Assembly: GCA_024256265.1 (NCBI GenBank) | Contig: JACGUK010000004.1 | Coordinates: 124,001-188,000, forward strand | Source: an archaeon | Lineage (GTDB): Archaea; Thermoproteota; Nitrososphaeria; Nitrososphaerales; JACAEJ01 | Direction of reading: 5' to 3' | Length of the DNA stretch: 64,000 bases | Part shown: one piece after another, positions 7,725-17,210 of the stretch | Position numbering within the stretch: position 1 is the stretch's first letter | Layout: every line of letters starts with the position of its first letter | Notes under the pieces: generated by a model | Told to the model about the DNA's origin: nothing | The model's input: the letters and a program-made list of their open reading frames with translations, nothing else | Database searches by the model: none | Position numbers and translations under genes: made by a program

Positions 7725-8492
7725 TTATCCGAATCGACCTGTAATATACCTCTCGGTTAGCTCTTTCTCTGGGTATTTGAAGACTCTTGCAGTTCCCCCA
7801 TATTCTATTATCTCTCCTAAATACATGAATGCTGTAAAGTCTGAGACTCTGGCAGCTTGCTGCATGTTATGAGTTACTACGACTATTGTATAGTTTTCTT
7901 TAAGCTTAACGATCAATTCCTCTATCTTTGAAGTTGCATTTGGATCAAGGGCTGAGCATGGTTCATCTAGTAAAAGGACTTCTGGCTCTACTGCTAATGC
8001 TCTTGCTATACATAATCTCTGTTGCTGTCCACCAGAAAGACTTGCTCCTGACTCGTTTAATCTATCCTTGATTTCATCCCAAAGTGCAACCATCATTAAG
8101 CTTCTCTCGACCATTTCACTTATCTTCTTCTTATCTTTAACACCATTAAGCCTTAAACCAGTTGCTACGTTATCAAAGATCGACATAGTAGGGAATGGGT
8201 TAGGCTTCTGGAAGACCATCCCTACCTTTCTCCTAATATCAACAGGATCGACCAAGTCTGTATAGATGTCTTCTCCATCTAAGAGCACCTTACCAGATAC
8301 TTTTGCTCCAGTGACAAGCTCATGCATCCTGTTGAAGCACCTAATGAGCGTTGATTTACCACAACCTGATGGTCCTATTACAGCAGTTACTTGATTGCTC
8401 TTTATTCTTAATGATACGTTTTTAACTACATGGTTGTCATTATACCAAGCATTCAAACCTTCTGATTTTATCTTATCTATCAAAATACTCAC
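7725..8492 (-). CDS. pstB: Phosphate ABC transporter ATP-binding protein
   Basis: 255 aa ATPase with Walker [20 protein letters not shown]. The CFNRMH continuation is characteristic of PstB. The Q-loop is VFQKPNPFP, the signature [14 protein letters not shown] and Walker [14 protein letters not shown]. The permease and binding-protein genes that usually precede pstB are absent; the next gene upstream is nth. The partners must be encoded elsewhere, or this pair is a leftover of a larger operon. Confidence 0.92.
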   Translation of the reverse strand: MSILIDKIKSEGLNAWYNDNHVVKNVSLRIKSNQVTAVIGPSGCGKSTLIRCFNRMHELVTGAKVSGKVLLDGEDIYTDLVDPVDIRRKVGMVFQKPNPFPTMSIFDNVATGLRLNGVKDKKKISEMVERSLMMVALWDEIKDRLNESGASLSGGQQQRLCIARALAVEPEVLLLDEPCSALDPNATSKIEELIVKLKENYTIVVVTHNMQQAARVSDFTAFMYLGEIIEYGGTARVFKYPEKELTERYITGRFG

Positions 8493-8642
8493 CTGTCAAA
8501 AAGTCAGCAATAAATTGCATGCCACTTATTAAAAGAGTTGATCAATTACATATATAGTTTGTCTGTTGATTGAGAGTGCTGTGAAGTTTAAGACTCCTCT
8601 TCCTTTATGATCAGCAATAAACTGTTTTTGAGGAAGAACTCT

Positions 8643-9371
8643 TTAAATTTTAAGCTTCTTTTCATAAATTCTCTTACCAAATTCTTGATACCATTTACAA
8701 TAACCTATGAGTCTGCATACATTACATCTTGGTATGATGGGCTTGCAAATTTTTTGACCGAATTTCACAAATAGCTCATTTATATCCATCCAGTACTTCT
8801 TATCAACTTTCTTCATCAACTCGAATTCAGTTTCTTCAGGTTTTTTCGTATTGACCAATCCTAATCTATTTACAATTCTATGAACGTGAGTATCAACAGG
8901 AATCGCTTCTTTACCAAAACCATACACTAATACACAGTTCGCTGTTTTTCTACCAACAGATGGTAATGATAGCAATTGTTCAAGATCACTAGGCACCTTT
9001 CCATTGTATTGATTAATTATTATCTTCGAAACTTCTTTTATCCTTCTCGCCTTTACACGATAGAAACCTGCTGGTCTAATCAATTCTTGAATCATATTCT
9101 CATCACCTTCTGCAATTTCCTTTACATCTTTATATGTTGAGAATAGTTGCTGGAAAGCTCTGCTCGTATTCTCATCTCTTGTCCTATGAGATAATATAGT
9201 TGCTATCAATACTTTAAAGGGATCGCTTCTTCTGTTTTTGCTTATCTCCCCTAAAGCAGTTTCGCTCTTTGTACCTTCTTGAAGCATCTTTCTTATCTCT
9301 CTGATTAAAAAGCCTATTTCCATTATTTGATTATTAATAATAGAGATTAATTTCTCTTTATCTACTTGCAA
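8643..9371 (-). CDS. nth: Endonuclease III, DNA glycosylase/AP lyase
   Basis: Base-excision repair enzyme for oxidised pyrimidines. The helix-hairpin-helix [16 protein letters not shown] supplies the catalytic Lys, and [15 protein letters not shown] supplies the Asp. The C-terminal cluster motif [17 protein letters not shown] (C-x6-C-x2-C-x5-C) binds 4Fe-4S. The frame is open to 9431, but that start would leave only a few bases before divergent purN and adds an odd tail. I prefer the TTG at 9369-9371, which lies about 25 bp downstream of a TTTTAAA box; ATG at 9321-9323 is also possible. Confidence 0.88.
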   Translation of the reverse strand: MQVDKEKLISIINNQIMEIGFLIREIRKMLQEGTKSETALGEISKNRRSDPFKVLIATILSHRTRDENTSRAFQQLFSTYKDVKEIAEGDENMIQELIRPAGFYRVKARRIKEVSKIIINQYNGKVPSDLEQLLSLPSVGRKTANCVLVYGFGKEAIPVDTHVHRIVNRLGLVNTKKPEETEFELMKKVDKKYWMDINELFVKFGQKICKPIIPRCNVCRLIGYCKWYQEFGKRIYEKKLKI

Positions 9372-9434
9372 TTGGGAAACTTTCAAAATAGTTTTAAATG
9401 AAAAAATTATCTTAATAAAATAGGTAGGCAAGAT

Positions 9435-10151
9435 TTGAAAAGATTCACTTTAGGAGTTTTAGCGTCTGGCAGAGGTTCGAACTTTCAATCAATAGTCGAT
9501 CATATAAAATTAAGAGTTTTGGAAAATGTAAGGATTGGTATCCTAGTCTGTAACAATAAGGATGCATATGCATTAGAGATTGCAGAGCAAAATGAAGTAG
9601 AAAGTAAGTTCATAGATCATAGGAACAAAGAGAGAGAAGTTTTTGATAAGGAAGTTGTAAAAACGCTAAGAGATTACAATGTAGATTTAGTAGTATTGTC
9701 AGGTTTCATGAGAGTGCTCAGCCATTACTTCATAGATGAGTATCAGCATAGGATAATGAATATTCACCCTGCCTTATTACCTTCATTTCCAGGCTTACAT
9801 GCTCAAAGACAAGCAATAGATTATGGTGTTAAAGTATCTGGATGCACTATACATTATGTAGATAAAGGCGTGGATGTAGGACCAATAATTCTACAGCATG
9901 CAGTTCCAGTAAGAGAAGACGACACAGAAGAAACCCTTTCTGATAGAATATTGGTCTTTGAGCATAGGCTCTATTCAAAAGCAATTCAATTACATGTAGA
10001 TGGTAGACTGAAGATAGAAGGGAGAAGGGTAAAGATAGATTATAGAGATAATTGGGAGGAGATATGGGAGAAGAGGCAGAGAGCATATATTGAGTACCAG
10101 AAAGATAGATGGGAGAAAGAAGGAAAGCCCTTGGATAAGGTGTTGAAATGA
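9435..10151 (+). CDS. purN: Phosphoribosylglycinamide formyltransferase
   Basis: 238 aa. The start has [19 protein letters not shown], the phosphate-binding loop of GAR transformylase. The catalytic Asn-His pair is in [13 protein letters not shown], and the Asp is in [12 protein letters not shown]. It uses 10-formyl-tetrahydrofolate in purine synthesis. Translation starts at TTG. It overlaps folD by 4 bp (ATGA), so formyl-donor supply and use are coupled. The C-terminus is about 30 residues longer than in E. coli, with a charged tail. Confidence 0.93.
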   Translation: MKRFTLGVLASGRGSNFQSIVDHIKLRVLENVRIGILVCNNKDAYALEIAEQNEVESKFIDHRNKEREVFDKEVVKTLRDYNVDLVVLSGFMRVLSHYFIDEYQHRIMNIHPALLPSFPGLHAQRQAIDYGVKVSGCTIHYVDKGVDVGPIILQHAVPVREDDTEETLSDRILVFEHRLYSKAIQLHVDGRLKIEGRRVKIDYRDNWEEIWEKRQRAYIEYQKDRWEKEGKPLDKVLK

Positions 10152-11071
10152 CAGCAGTAATAATGGATGGGAAAAAACTGTCTGAAGAGATTAAGAGCAA
10201 CATAAGAGATGAGGTAGAGTTATTCAAAAAGGATGGTATAGAGCCTTGCTTAGCAACGATTTTAGTGGGCGAGGATCCAGCATCTAAGATATATCTAAAT
10301 ATAAAGCATAAGAATTGTGAAGAAGTCAGAATAAAATCTAAGAACTATCAACTTCCTGAGGATATAGAAGAAGAGAGATTGATAGAGTTCATCGAAGAGT
10401 TGAACAAAGATGGGAGTATTCATGGAATTTTGTTGCAATTGCCTCTTCCAAAGCAAATAGATGAGCATAAAGCCATATCTACTATATCTCCAGAGAAGGA
10501 TGTTGACGGTCTTCATCCAGTGAACATGGGCAAATTACTAAGGGGAGAATCCTGTATAATACCATGTACTCCTTATGGCATTCAACAATTGTTAATTAAA
10601 AGTGGCTACGACCCTAGAGGCAAACATGTAGTAATCTGTGGCAGAAGTAATCTGGTAGGAAAACCATTAGCAGCTTTATTGATGCAGAAAAAAGAAGGAG
10701 CTGATGCTACCGTAACCATATGCCACACTGGAACTAAAAATATAAGTTCTTTTACTAAACAGGCGGATATTTTAGTGGTAGCAATGGGTAGCCCTAAGGC
10801 AATCACCGCTGATATGATAAAAAAAGGGGCCATAGTAATTGATGTCGGTATCAATAAGATTCCAGATGCTACCTCAAAGAGTGGCTATCGTTTGGTCGGC
10901 GATACAGATTTTGAAACAATAAAGGAGAAGGCAGAAGCAACAACCCCGGTTCCAGGTGGGGTTGGCCCTATGACTGTTGCAATGCTTCTACACAACACTT
11001 TGATAGCCACTAGCAAGCAGACAAAGCGTGAGCTTAAGTATGATATAAAGAAGCTATTTGGGCATGAATAG
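10148..11071 (+). CDS. folD: Methylene-THF dehydrogenase / methenyl-THF cyclohydrolase
   Basis: 307 aa bifunctional enzyme interconverting 5,10-methylene- and 10-formyl-tetrahydrofolate. YLNIKHK carries the Tyr and Lys of the active site. GILLQLPLPKQ, PEKDVDGLHPVNMG, GRSNLVGKPLAALL and TPVPGGVGPMTVAMLLHNT are the family signatures. Coupled to purN by an ATGA overlap. This implies real folate (not only methanopterin) one-carbon chemistry in the organism. Confidence 0.95.
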   Translation: MTAVIMDGKKLSEEIKSNIRDEVELFKKDGIEPCLATILVGEDPASKIYLNIKHKNCEEVRIKSKNYQLPEDIEEERLIEFIEELNKDGSIHGILLQLPLPKQIDEHKAISTISPEKDVDGLHPVNMGKLLRGESCIIPCTPYGIQQLLIKSGYDPRGKHVVICGRSNLVGKPLAALLMQKKEGADATVTICHTGTKNISSFTKQADILVVAMGSPKAITADMIKKGAIVIDVGINKIPDATSKSGYRLVGDTDFETIKEKAEATTPVPGGVGPMTVAMLLHNTLIATSKQTKRELKYDIKKLFGHE

Positions 11072-11154
11072 AATTCAATTTTCTATTGAGATTATCATGA
11101 ATTATAAATACGAAAATCTAATAAGTTAAGAAATTAAAATTATCCAAGATAGTT

Positions 11155-12165
11155 ATGATCAGGGCTATTCATTGTGCAGGGGTAACTCCAAGTGGATCGA
11201 GGATAAGACTTTCAACTCAAAATTTAGATGAAGCTTTATCATGTACTGATAAGTGCAAATCGACTTGGCTGGACTTCGTTGTAAGCGATCTATCTTTAGG
11301 CGCTGAAGAAGTTGTGAAAAGGCTTGGACTCAATTTAGAACCATCAGTGCTCTTCTCAGGTTATCTATCCAAATATGAAGACAAAGGAGATACTCTAGGT
11401 CTTATGATGCCAGTGGTAAGATTTGAAGAGAGAAGAGTAACCACGACCCCTCTCCTGATTTACGTCAAGCAAAATCTATTGGTAACTATTCATGATGAAT
11501 TTGCAGACCATCTACTGAAGCTCTCTCAATATGCAGATTCCTTTCTTAAGAAGCTTCCAATGATGGATGAGGAATGGGCTGAAAGGCAGACTCTTCTACT
11601 GGCAAGGATGATGGACGAGGTTAATGAACATAACTTCAAGGTGCTAGGATCTATAGTCGAAAGGTCTGAATTGATGGAAATGACGTTAAGAGCTTCGCCT
11701 CTGCGTGAACTTAGCACTGAGATGTTCGAGATAAGAAGATCGATAGTTACATTCCTGAATATTGCATGGGCTACTCATGATTTAGCGCATTCCTTAAGAT
11801 ATGGTGATGCTGAAATGGTTTCAGATAGGGAAGAGATTTTAGGGAAATTCAACCTAATCCTCTCAGATCTAGAAAGGCAGATATCACTTGCAGGGCATAT
11901 ACTTGAGGTACTATCAACTAGCGTCAGCGTCATTCAAGCAGATATAACGAATAAGATGACTACATTATTGCTCTGGTTAACGATAATAGGGACAGCCATT
12001 CTAATACCTAACACTCTTGCAACGATTTATGGTATCCCTTTTCTTATGGAGGAACATTGGAGGTGGATAGTAACTTCACTTCTCTTAGTTACTGTCATAT
12101 CTACATTTGCAGTCTATTTGTATGTAAAGCGGTGGTGGAGAAAGCCTACTGGCAAGATTAGTTGA
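11155..12165 (+). CDS. CorA-like divalent cation transporter with altered GMN motif
   Basis: 336 aa: a long soluble N-terminal domain, a helical stalk and two C-terminal membrane helices (LLLWLTIIGTAILIPNTLAT and WIVTSLLLVTVISTFAVYLY), the CorA plan. The loop after the first helix reads IYGIPFLMEE, so the usual selectivity motif Gly-Met-Asn is Gly-Ile-Pro. The acidic/aromatic loop (MEEHWRW) fits the short periplasmic loop. Family membership is clear; the cation is uncertain because of the motif. Confidence 0.82.
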   Translation: MIRAIHCAGVTPSGSRIRLSTQNLDEALSCTDKCKSTWLDFVVSDLSLGAEEVVKRLGLNLEPSVLFSGYLSKYEDKGDTLGLMMPVVRFEERRVTTTPLLIYVKQNLLVTIHDEFADHLLKLSQYADSFLKKLPMMDEEWAERQTLLLARMMDEVNEHNFKVLGSIVERSELMEMTLRASPLRELSTEMFEIRRSIVTFLNIAWATHDLAHSLRYGDAEMVSDREEILGKFNLILSDLERQISLAGHILEVLSTSVSVIQADITNKMTTLLLWLTIIGTAILIPNTLATIYGIPFLMEEHWRWIVTSLLLVTVISTFAVYLYVKRWWRKPTGKIS

Positions 12166-12170
12166 GAGAA

Positions 12171-13964
12171 TTAAACGAAAATTGCAGTCAAAATCAAAAA
12201 TAAAATGGAGAGAGCAGTTATGATAAGACCGCCTTTCTTAAATAATGAGAGAGACCTATTAAGAACTTTTGAGAAGTCATCAATAAGTTTCATGCCTATA
12301 ACCTTCACTGATGAATCAATATAATCAACTTGAAAATTAGCTTGGGCTATTCGTTTCAATGATTTATCGATAAGATTCTTTATGACTTCTGATAACTCTT
12401 TCAAACCTGTTCTTTCTCCTAGTGCTATGTAGCCTTTTGAGCTTGATGCCTTACCAGCAGTAACATGGGTGTCAGAAGTGCATAACTCTAAGATGGGTGC
12501 ACTTGAGTCCTTAAAAATTTTTGACAATTCTTCCCTTAAACCCATGATAGCGTTGTTCGAGTCTGCAACCGCTATGCTATACTTTTTACCATCAATTTCC
12601 AAGATTAGAACACAGAGCCCAGCTGGTCCTATATCATTTCCCAATGAAAAATTAAGCTCTGAAGAATGAGCAAATCCGACCATAAAATTATGCTGATCTT
12701 TAGACTTTAAATCCATCAAGGCTTTTTCAGTAGCTTTGATGAACTCATCACAATCCTCTTTGTTTACTACATCTCCTTGTGAGTTATGAGTATCCACTAT
12801 TACAGCATGTTTATAACCAAGCTTCAAGGCTAAACCTTCTATCTCTTGCTTTAAATCCAATGGCAAATCTTCCATGCCAAAGGGGGATAGAGTCAGCATA
12901 ACCAACACAGTGTCTTCAAAGGCAATACATGTGGCTGTTGCTTTTCCAACTTTAGCTATGATAGGGATGCTACAAGTCTTCCCTGATGCTACCGTTTTTA
13001 AGTTTTTGAATGATGAAATGAATCTATCTACCTCTCTCTTAGATGGAAGATTGAACTCATGTCCTGAGATCCCATGAAAAATCATAGGTGAGAAACCATT
13101 ACTTAAGAACCAATTTTGAAGATGAAAAGGCAAGTTGCTACTCCCTATAGGATAAAATGGACCTGGGTGCACTTCTGGTATCACGAGAGCTATTTTCATA
13201 TCTCCTGAATCTAACACTATTACATTTGCCCTGACTGTTTCTTGAGAACTCATCTTATCCATAAACTCCTCTATAAATTCAGGGCGATTAGCAGCCCAAG
13301 CTGAAAGAAAAGCGCGAAGAAGTTCTAAAGAACCTACTCTCATCAATTTTGCACCAGGTCTGTTAACAAAGATTAGGTGAAATGTGACTAAAGTTATGAT
13401 GATAGCCCCGCTCAAAATAGGAATGGCATAAATTGTGATCATTTCAATAAAAGATGAGATATGGAACAATATGGGCACTAATATCATTGGCTGAAAGAAG
13501 ATGATGAAGGCCTTTTTTAATAAATTCCCATAAAATATAGAGCCTACTACCAATAGCCTAAATGCTATAGCATAAAAAAAGCCTAGAAGTAAAAGAGATA
13601 TATAATTCTCATAATAAATCGAGAAAGGGATGGAAAGGAGAAGACCGAAGATTAGCACAAATAACCAAATTAAGTAAGAAAAAAATGAGATAAAAACGAG
13701 CCTCCTGAAGGTGACCAAAGGATTATCCTTTAAGATTATTTGCTCTATCATTATTGAGACAAAAATTGAAGCTTCAAAGATAAGAAGAGTTATGAACACT
13801 GATAGATTGAGCTCGTAAAGCAAGAAATAAGAGCTGATAAACAAAAAGGTAGATGTGATTATAGTTAGTATTGTTGCTACTTTAATGGATGGTAAAGTGA
13901 AGAGATTACGATACTTTCTAGCTATACTCGATTTAGAATCCTTCTGCAGCTGTCTACCACCCAA
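12171..13964 (-). CDS. DUF2070 archaeal membrane protein
   Basis: 597 aa. Residues 20-210 hold about seven hydrophobic helices. The rest is a soluble domain with PEVHPGPFYPIGSSNLP, HGISGHEFNLPS, VDTHNSQGD and VADSNNAIMG, the conserved stretches of the archaeal DUF2070 family. A last hydrophobic segment closes the protein. The function is unknown; the His/Asp motifs suggest a metal- or phosphate-handling site. Starts with TTG, one base after the Sec61-beta stop, so the two are cotranscribed. Confidence 0.85.
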   Translation of the reverse strand: MGGRQLQKDSKSSIARKYRNLFTLPSIKVATILTIITSTFLFISSYFLLYELNLSVFITLLIFEASIFVSIMIEQIILKDNPLVTFRRLVFISFFSYLIWLFVLIFGLLLSIPFSIYYENYISLLLLGFFYAIAFRLLVVGSIFYGNLLKKAFIIFFQPMILVPILFHISSFIEMITIYAIPILSGAIIITLVTFHLIFVNRPGAKLMRVGSLELLRAFLSAWAANRPEFIEEFMDKMSSQETVRANVIVLDSGDMKIALVIPEVHPGPFYPIGSSNLPFHLQNWFLSNGFSPMIFHGISGHEFNLPSKREVDRFISSFKNLKTVASGKTCSIPIIAKVGKATATCIAFEDTVLVMLTLSPFGMEDLPLDLKQEIEGLALKLGYKHAVIVDTHNSQGDVVNKEDCDEFIKATEKALMDLKSKDQHNFMVGFAHSSELNFSLGNDIGPAGLCVLILEIDGKKYSIAVADSNNAIMGLREELSKIFKDSSAPILELCTSDTHVTAGKASSSKGYIALGERTGLKELSEVIKNLIDKSLKRIAQANFQVDYIDSSVKVIGMKLIDDFSKVLNRSLSLFKKGGLIITALSILFLILTAIFV

Positions 13965-13965
13965 A

Positions 13966-14139
13966 TTATGCTGGTAAGAAGATGCGTAAGAGGATAGAGA
14001 TAATAGCTATGCCAATAGCTAATGCTACAACTATATCTGGACGAACTTTCACCCCTTTTGTTTCATCCTCAAAAAATCGAAGAAGACCAGCACTAGAAGC
14101 TGGCATAGGAGCCCCGCGCTTCTTTTTCTTGCTACTCAA
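13966..14139 (-). CDS. Preprotein translocase subunit Sec61-beta
   Basis: 57 aa from a TTG start. The product begins with a lysine-rich stretch (SSKKKKRGAPMPASSAGLL), continues RFFEDETKGVKVRPDIVV and ends in one membrane helix (ALAIGIAIISILLRIFL). That is the Sec61-beta/SecG-type plan: a disordered basic start, the conserved 'AGLlRFfeee..G.kv.P' block and a tail anchor. A GGGCTGATCAC segment just upstream can pair with 16S rRNA. It is directly upstream of the DUF2070 gene. Confidence 0.88.
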   Translation of the reverse strand: MSSKKKKRGAPMPASSAGLLRFFEDETKGVKVRPDIVVALAIGIAIISILLRIFLPA

Positions 14140-14310
14140 AGTGATCAGCCCAATTTAAATTCATACAAAGTTGTTAAAATGTGTTACTTTTATAGTCTAT
14201 TGTTCGTTGAAGATCGAGTAATATTTTGTAGATGATGTATATTCATCCAAGATGGCAAAAAGTGTATATAATACTTCTAATCTGATTCAAATAGGTGAAA
14301 AGCTAGGCGG

Positions 14311-15294
14311 GTGGCAATGGAGGAGGAGGAAGATTCAGATAGTAATACCGTAAAAACGCCCCTTTTCCGATCTCAAAGTCTTGAGAAGTTCCTCAGATTT
14401 TCAAATATATACTTAAAGTTCGAGGGGCTGAACCCGACTGGGACTCAGAAGGACAGAATCTCACTCGTTCATATGAAACTAGCAAAAAAGCAGGGCTATG
14501 ATACAATTACAGCAGGAACTTGTGGAAATTATGGAGCTTCGCTAGCATACTTTGCCCATCTTTTAGGGTTAAGGGCTATCATATACATGTCTAAAATTGA
14601 TTATGGGAATAGAATTGATGAGCTCTTAAGCTATGGAGCCAAGGTTGTAAATGTTAATGAGGGTTATGAAGAAGTCGTTGAAGATAGCATAGCTGATGCT
14701 GAGAAGAACGAATGGTACAATGCTAACCCTGGTCCTAAAACATCTAAGGTCAACTATGAGGCTTATGCATCCATAGCTTATGAGATTGTGAGTGAATTGA
14801 ATTGTTCTCCTACAGCTGTTGGAGTCCCTGTAGGAAATGGTACAACCTTGGCTGGGATACACTACGGCTTTAAATCCATGTATGAAAAAGGCTTGATAGA
14901 CCATATACCAAGGATAGTTGCTGCTAGTAGCATTCATGGGAATGCAATTATATCGAGCTTCAAAAAAGGATTAAGCCATGTTAAGCCCATATTGCCAAAT
15001 GAAATCAAAGAGACCAAGGTCAATGGACCATTAGTTACATACAAGCCTTATGATGGTGATGCAGCCCTTAAAGCTTTAAAAGAATCCAATGGCTTTGCAG
15101 ATTACATCTCTGATCATGAGATGTTACTTAACTCTAAATTATTGAGGGGAATGGTTGGAATAAATGTCCTTCCAGCCTCTACAGCACCTATAGGAGCACT
15201 CAAAAGGTTCGTCTTAAAGGAGAAGACGAATAGCACTTATGTGATAATCTTGACAGGGAAGGGTTCTTTTGAAGAAAGCCATCATCTTAGCTGA
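14311..15294 (+). CDS. PLP-dependent threonine synthase-like enzyme
   Basis: 327 aa fold-type II PLP enzyme. The PLP lysine is probably in LNPTGTQKDR, matching the 'NPtGSfKDR' loop of threonine synthase with Gln for Phe. The phosphate-binding loop is AGTCGNYGASLAYFA, and PVGNGTTLAGIHYG holds the glycine-rich loop. The acidic start (MAMEEEEDSDSN) is unusual. GTG start; ATG two codons on is equally good. It overlaps the DUF1611 gene by 26 bp, so the pair probably acts on one amino-acid-like substrate. The true substrate is unknown. Confidence 0.75.
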   Translation: MAMEEEEDSDSNTVKTPLFRSQSLEKFLRFSNIYLKFEGLNPTGTQKDRISLVHMKLAKKQGYDTITAGTCGNYGASLAYFAHLLGLRAIIYMSKIDYGNRIDELLSYGAKVVNVNEGYEEVVEDSIADAEKNEWYNANPGPKTSKVNYEAYASIAYEIVSELNCSPTAVGVPVGNGTTLAGIHYGFKSMYEKGLIDHIPRIVAASSIHGNAIISSFKKGLSHVKPILPNEIKETKVNGPLVTYKPYDGDAALKALKESNGFADYISDHEMLLNSKLLRGMVGINVLPASTAPIGALKRFVLKEKTNSTYVIILTGKGSFEESHHLS

Positions 15295-16342
15295 AGGGAA
15301 ATTTAAGAGTACAGATGGTAAGACAGCGCATGGCTTAGTAAGGTATTCAAAGCGCTATAAAATAGTCGGAGTTGTAGACAGTGAATTATCTGGGAAGGAT
15401 TCTGGAGAGTTTTTAGATGGCAAGCCTAATGGAATAAAGATTTACTCCTCCATCAAGGATGCTCTGGCTGAGCATAACTCTGATACACTCATTATAGGTA
15501 TAGCCACAGAAGGAGGAGTACTTCCAAATTTTTATCGTGATCCTATCAAAGAGGCTATAAAGGCTGGGCTCAATATTGTATCTGGTTTACATGAGTTCTT
15601 GAGTGATGACCCTGAATTTAGAAAGCTGGCTAGAGAAAATGATGTTGAAATTATTGATGTGAGGAAGATTTTCTATAAGAGGAGAATATTTTTCACAGGG
15701 AGAATAGATAAGGTAGGCTCTATAAAATTAGCAGTTCTAGGGACAGATGCTTGCATAGGTAAAAGAACTACAACCATACTTCTCACTGAAGCTTTTAATG
15801 ATATGGGTTTAAAATCTGTCTTCATAGGGACAGGGCAGACAGCATGGATGCAAGGAGCCAAGTATTGTACTGTTCTTGATTCTGTTATCAACGATTTTGT
15901 GGCTGGAGACATTGAGCATGAGATTTGGAGGGCTTATCAGAGAGAAAAGCCAGACATAATGATCATAGAGGGACAAGGCTCTTTAGTTCATCCAGCTTTT
16001 CCTGGTAGCTTTGAAATAGTGGCTGCTGGGAGACCTGATGCTATCATATTACAGCATGCACCGAAAAGAAAATGCTTAGATGGCTTTCCACAATACCCTA
16101 TGCCAGATCTAGAAAGAGTCATAAGGATAATAGAGCTAATCTCTCTTAAGAAAATTGTAGCCATAACGCTCAATCATGAGAGTATGAGCATGAGTGAGAT
16201 CGAAGAAGCTGTAAGGAATTATGAGGAGAATTATGGGGTTGCTGTCTGTGATCCATTGATCCATGGAGTTAACAAAGTAGCCAATAGAATCATGGAGTTA
16301 TTTCCAAGGCTTAAAAAAAGGTTTGAGTCTCATGAAAGTTAA
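15269..16342 (+). CDS. DUF1611 family P-loop protein
   Basis: 357 aa. The N-terminal half is Rossmann-like (KKAIILAEGKFKSTDGKTAHGLVRYS). The C-terminal half has a P-loop-like LGTDACIGKRTTTILL, then FIGTGQTAWMQGAKYC and IIEGQGSLVHPAFPGS, all typical of DUF1611. At least one bacterial DUF1611 protein (DgcN) has been described as an N-acyltransferase acting on D-glutamate; whether that carries over here is not known. It overlaps the PLP enzyme upstream and the Cys-rich gene downstream, forming a compact three-gene operon. Confidence 0.78.
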   Translation: MKKAIILAEGKFKSTDGKTAHGLVRYSKRYKIVGVVDSELSGKDSGEFLDGKPNGIKIYSSIKDALAEHNSDTLIIGIATEGGVLPNFYRDPIKEAIKAGLNIVSGLHEFLSDDPEFRKLARENDVEIIDVRKIFYKRRIFFTGRIDKVGSIKLAVLGTDACIGKRTTTILLTEAFNDMGLKSVFIGTGQTAWMQGAKYCTVLDSVINDFVAGDIEHEIWRAYQREKPDIMIIEGQGSLVHPAFPGSFEIVAAGRPDAIILQHAPKRKCLDGFPQYPMPDLERVIRIIELISLKKIVAITLNHESMSMSEIEEAVRNYEENYGVAVCDPLIHGVNKVANRIMELFPRLKKRFESHES

Positions 16343-17096
16343 ACTTTCTAAGAATTTAGCCAGCTTCCTAAATTTGCTGATTGAGAGGGGCTATTATAAT
16401 AGTGAGAGTGAAGCGCTAGTAAAAGGGATTAAACTCTTGGCTGAAAGATGGAGGTGTGGTTATTGTAGTGCTTATACAATTAACTTCATCAAAGAAATCT
16501 TCTCTATGTGTAAAGTAAAGAAAATTCAGTATGAGTGTCCAAGACATGGAAAAGTTATCGTTAAAATTCCAAAGATAAGAAGAATAATAGTGCCAAAAGA
16601 GCTAGCAAATTTGGGCTTGAATTGTAAGCTATGTGGAGAGTTATGCTGTGATTATACCAATGAGTCTTATGGTGATATTTACACTAGATCACTCTTAAGT
16701 AATATTCCAAGCCCACTCTTAAAGCGAGCAAATCTAAATAAGATGAATTTGATCTTAGATGAGAAAGTCAAAAAGGCATTCATTTTAGTTGTAGAGGATG
16801 AGCCTTGCCCATTCTTAGAAAAGAACCTATGCTCATTTTACTTTGAAAAAGCTCAAGATAAGAGGCATCCACTCTGCATATCTTCACCATTTCGCTTTGT
16901 TATAAAAAGCAATGACCTTCTTTGGACTTTTGTCAAACCACATGAAAGGTGCCAAGTTGAGCTTGTGAATGATAGTAGTCATCTTAAAAAATCTCTAAAG
17001 GCTTGGTTCGATTGGACAAGAACAATAGCTGAAGATTTAGAAATTGAATTTAAACCTCCAAAAGTCTTATTGATGATATTAGAAGAGAATAACTAA
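16332..17096 (+). CDS. Ribbon-helix-helix domain fused to a YkgJ-like Cys-cluster domain
   Basis: About 254 aa. Residues 1-40 (MKVKLSKNLASFLNLLIERG, then SESEALVKGIKLLAERW) look like a ribbon-helix-helix DNA-binding or dimerisation unit. The remainder is cysteine-rich: CGYC, CxxHGK, LNCKLCGELCCDY, DEPCPFL, NLCSFY, and HPLCISSPFRF. The CxxCxxxCC ... PCPFL ... C ... C.(F)PF order resembles the YkgJ (UPF0153) zinc- or iron-chelating family. ATG at 16332 gives a start that matches the RHH register. Last gene of the PLP/DUF1611 operon. A metal- or redox-sensing regulator is one reading. Confidence 0.6.
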   Translation: MKVKLSKNLASFLNLLIERGYYNSESEALVKGIKLLAERWRCGYCSAYTINFIKEIFSMCKVKKIQYECPRHGKVIVKIPKIRRIIVPKELANLGLNCKLCGELCCDYTNESYGDIYTRSLLSNIPSPLLKRANLNKMNLILDEKVKKAFILVVEDEPCPFLEKNLCSFYFEKAQDKRHPLCISSPFRFVIKSNDLLWTFVKPHERCQVELVNDSSHLKKSLKAWFDWTRTIAEDLEIEFKPPKVLLMILEENN

Positions 17097-17210
17097 CCTC
17101 ATAGCTATCAATAAATCTTATCCATGCTTGGTTAAAAGTTATACTTTATTATACTGAAATATAACTTCATTAACTTAAATAAATAAGTGATGTAACTAAT
17201 TAAGTAAAAA

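Noticed and set aside
9372..9431. Extended N-terminus of endonuclease III starting at 9431
   Set aside because: The extra residues are hydrophobic and unlike the family, and that start would leave no room for a promoter before divergent purN.
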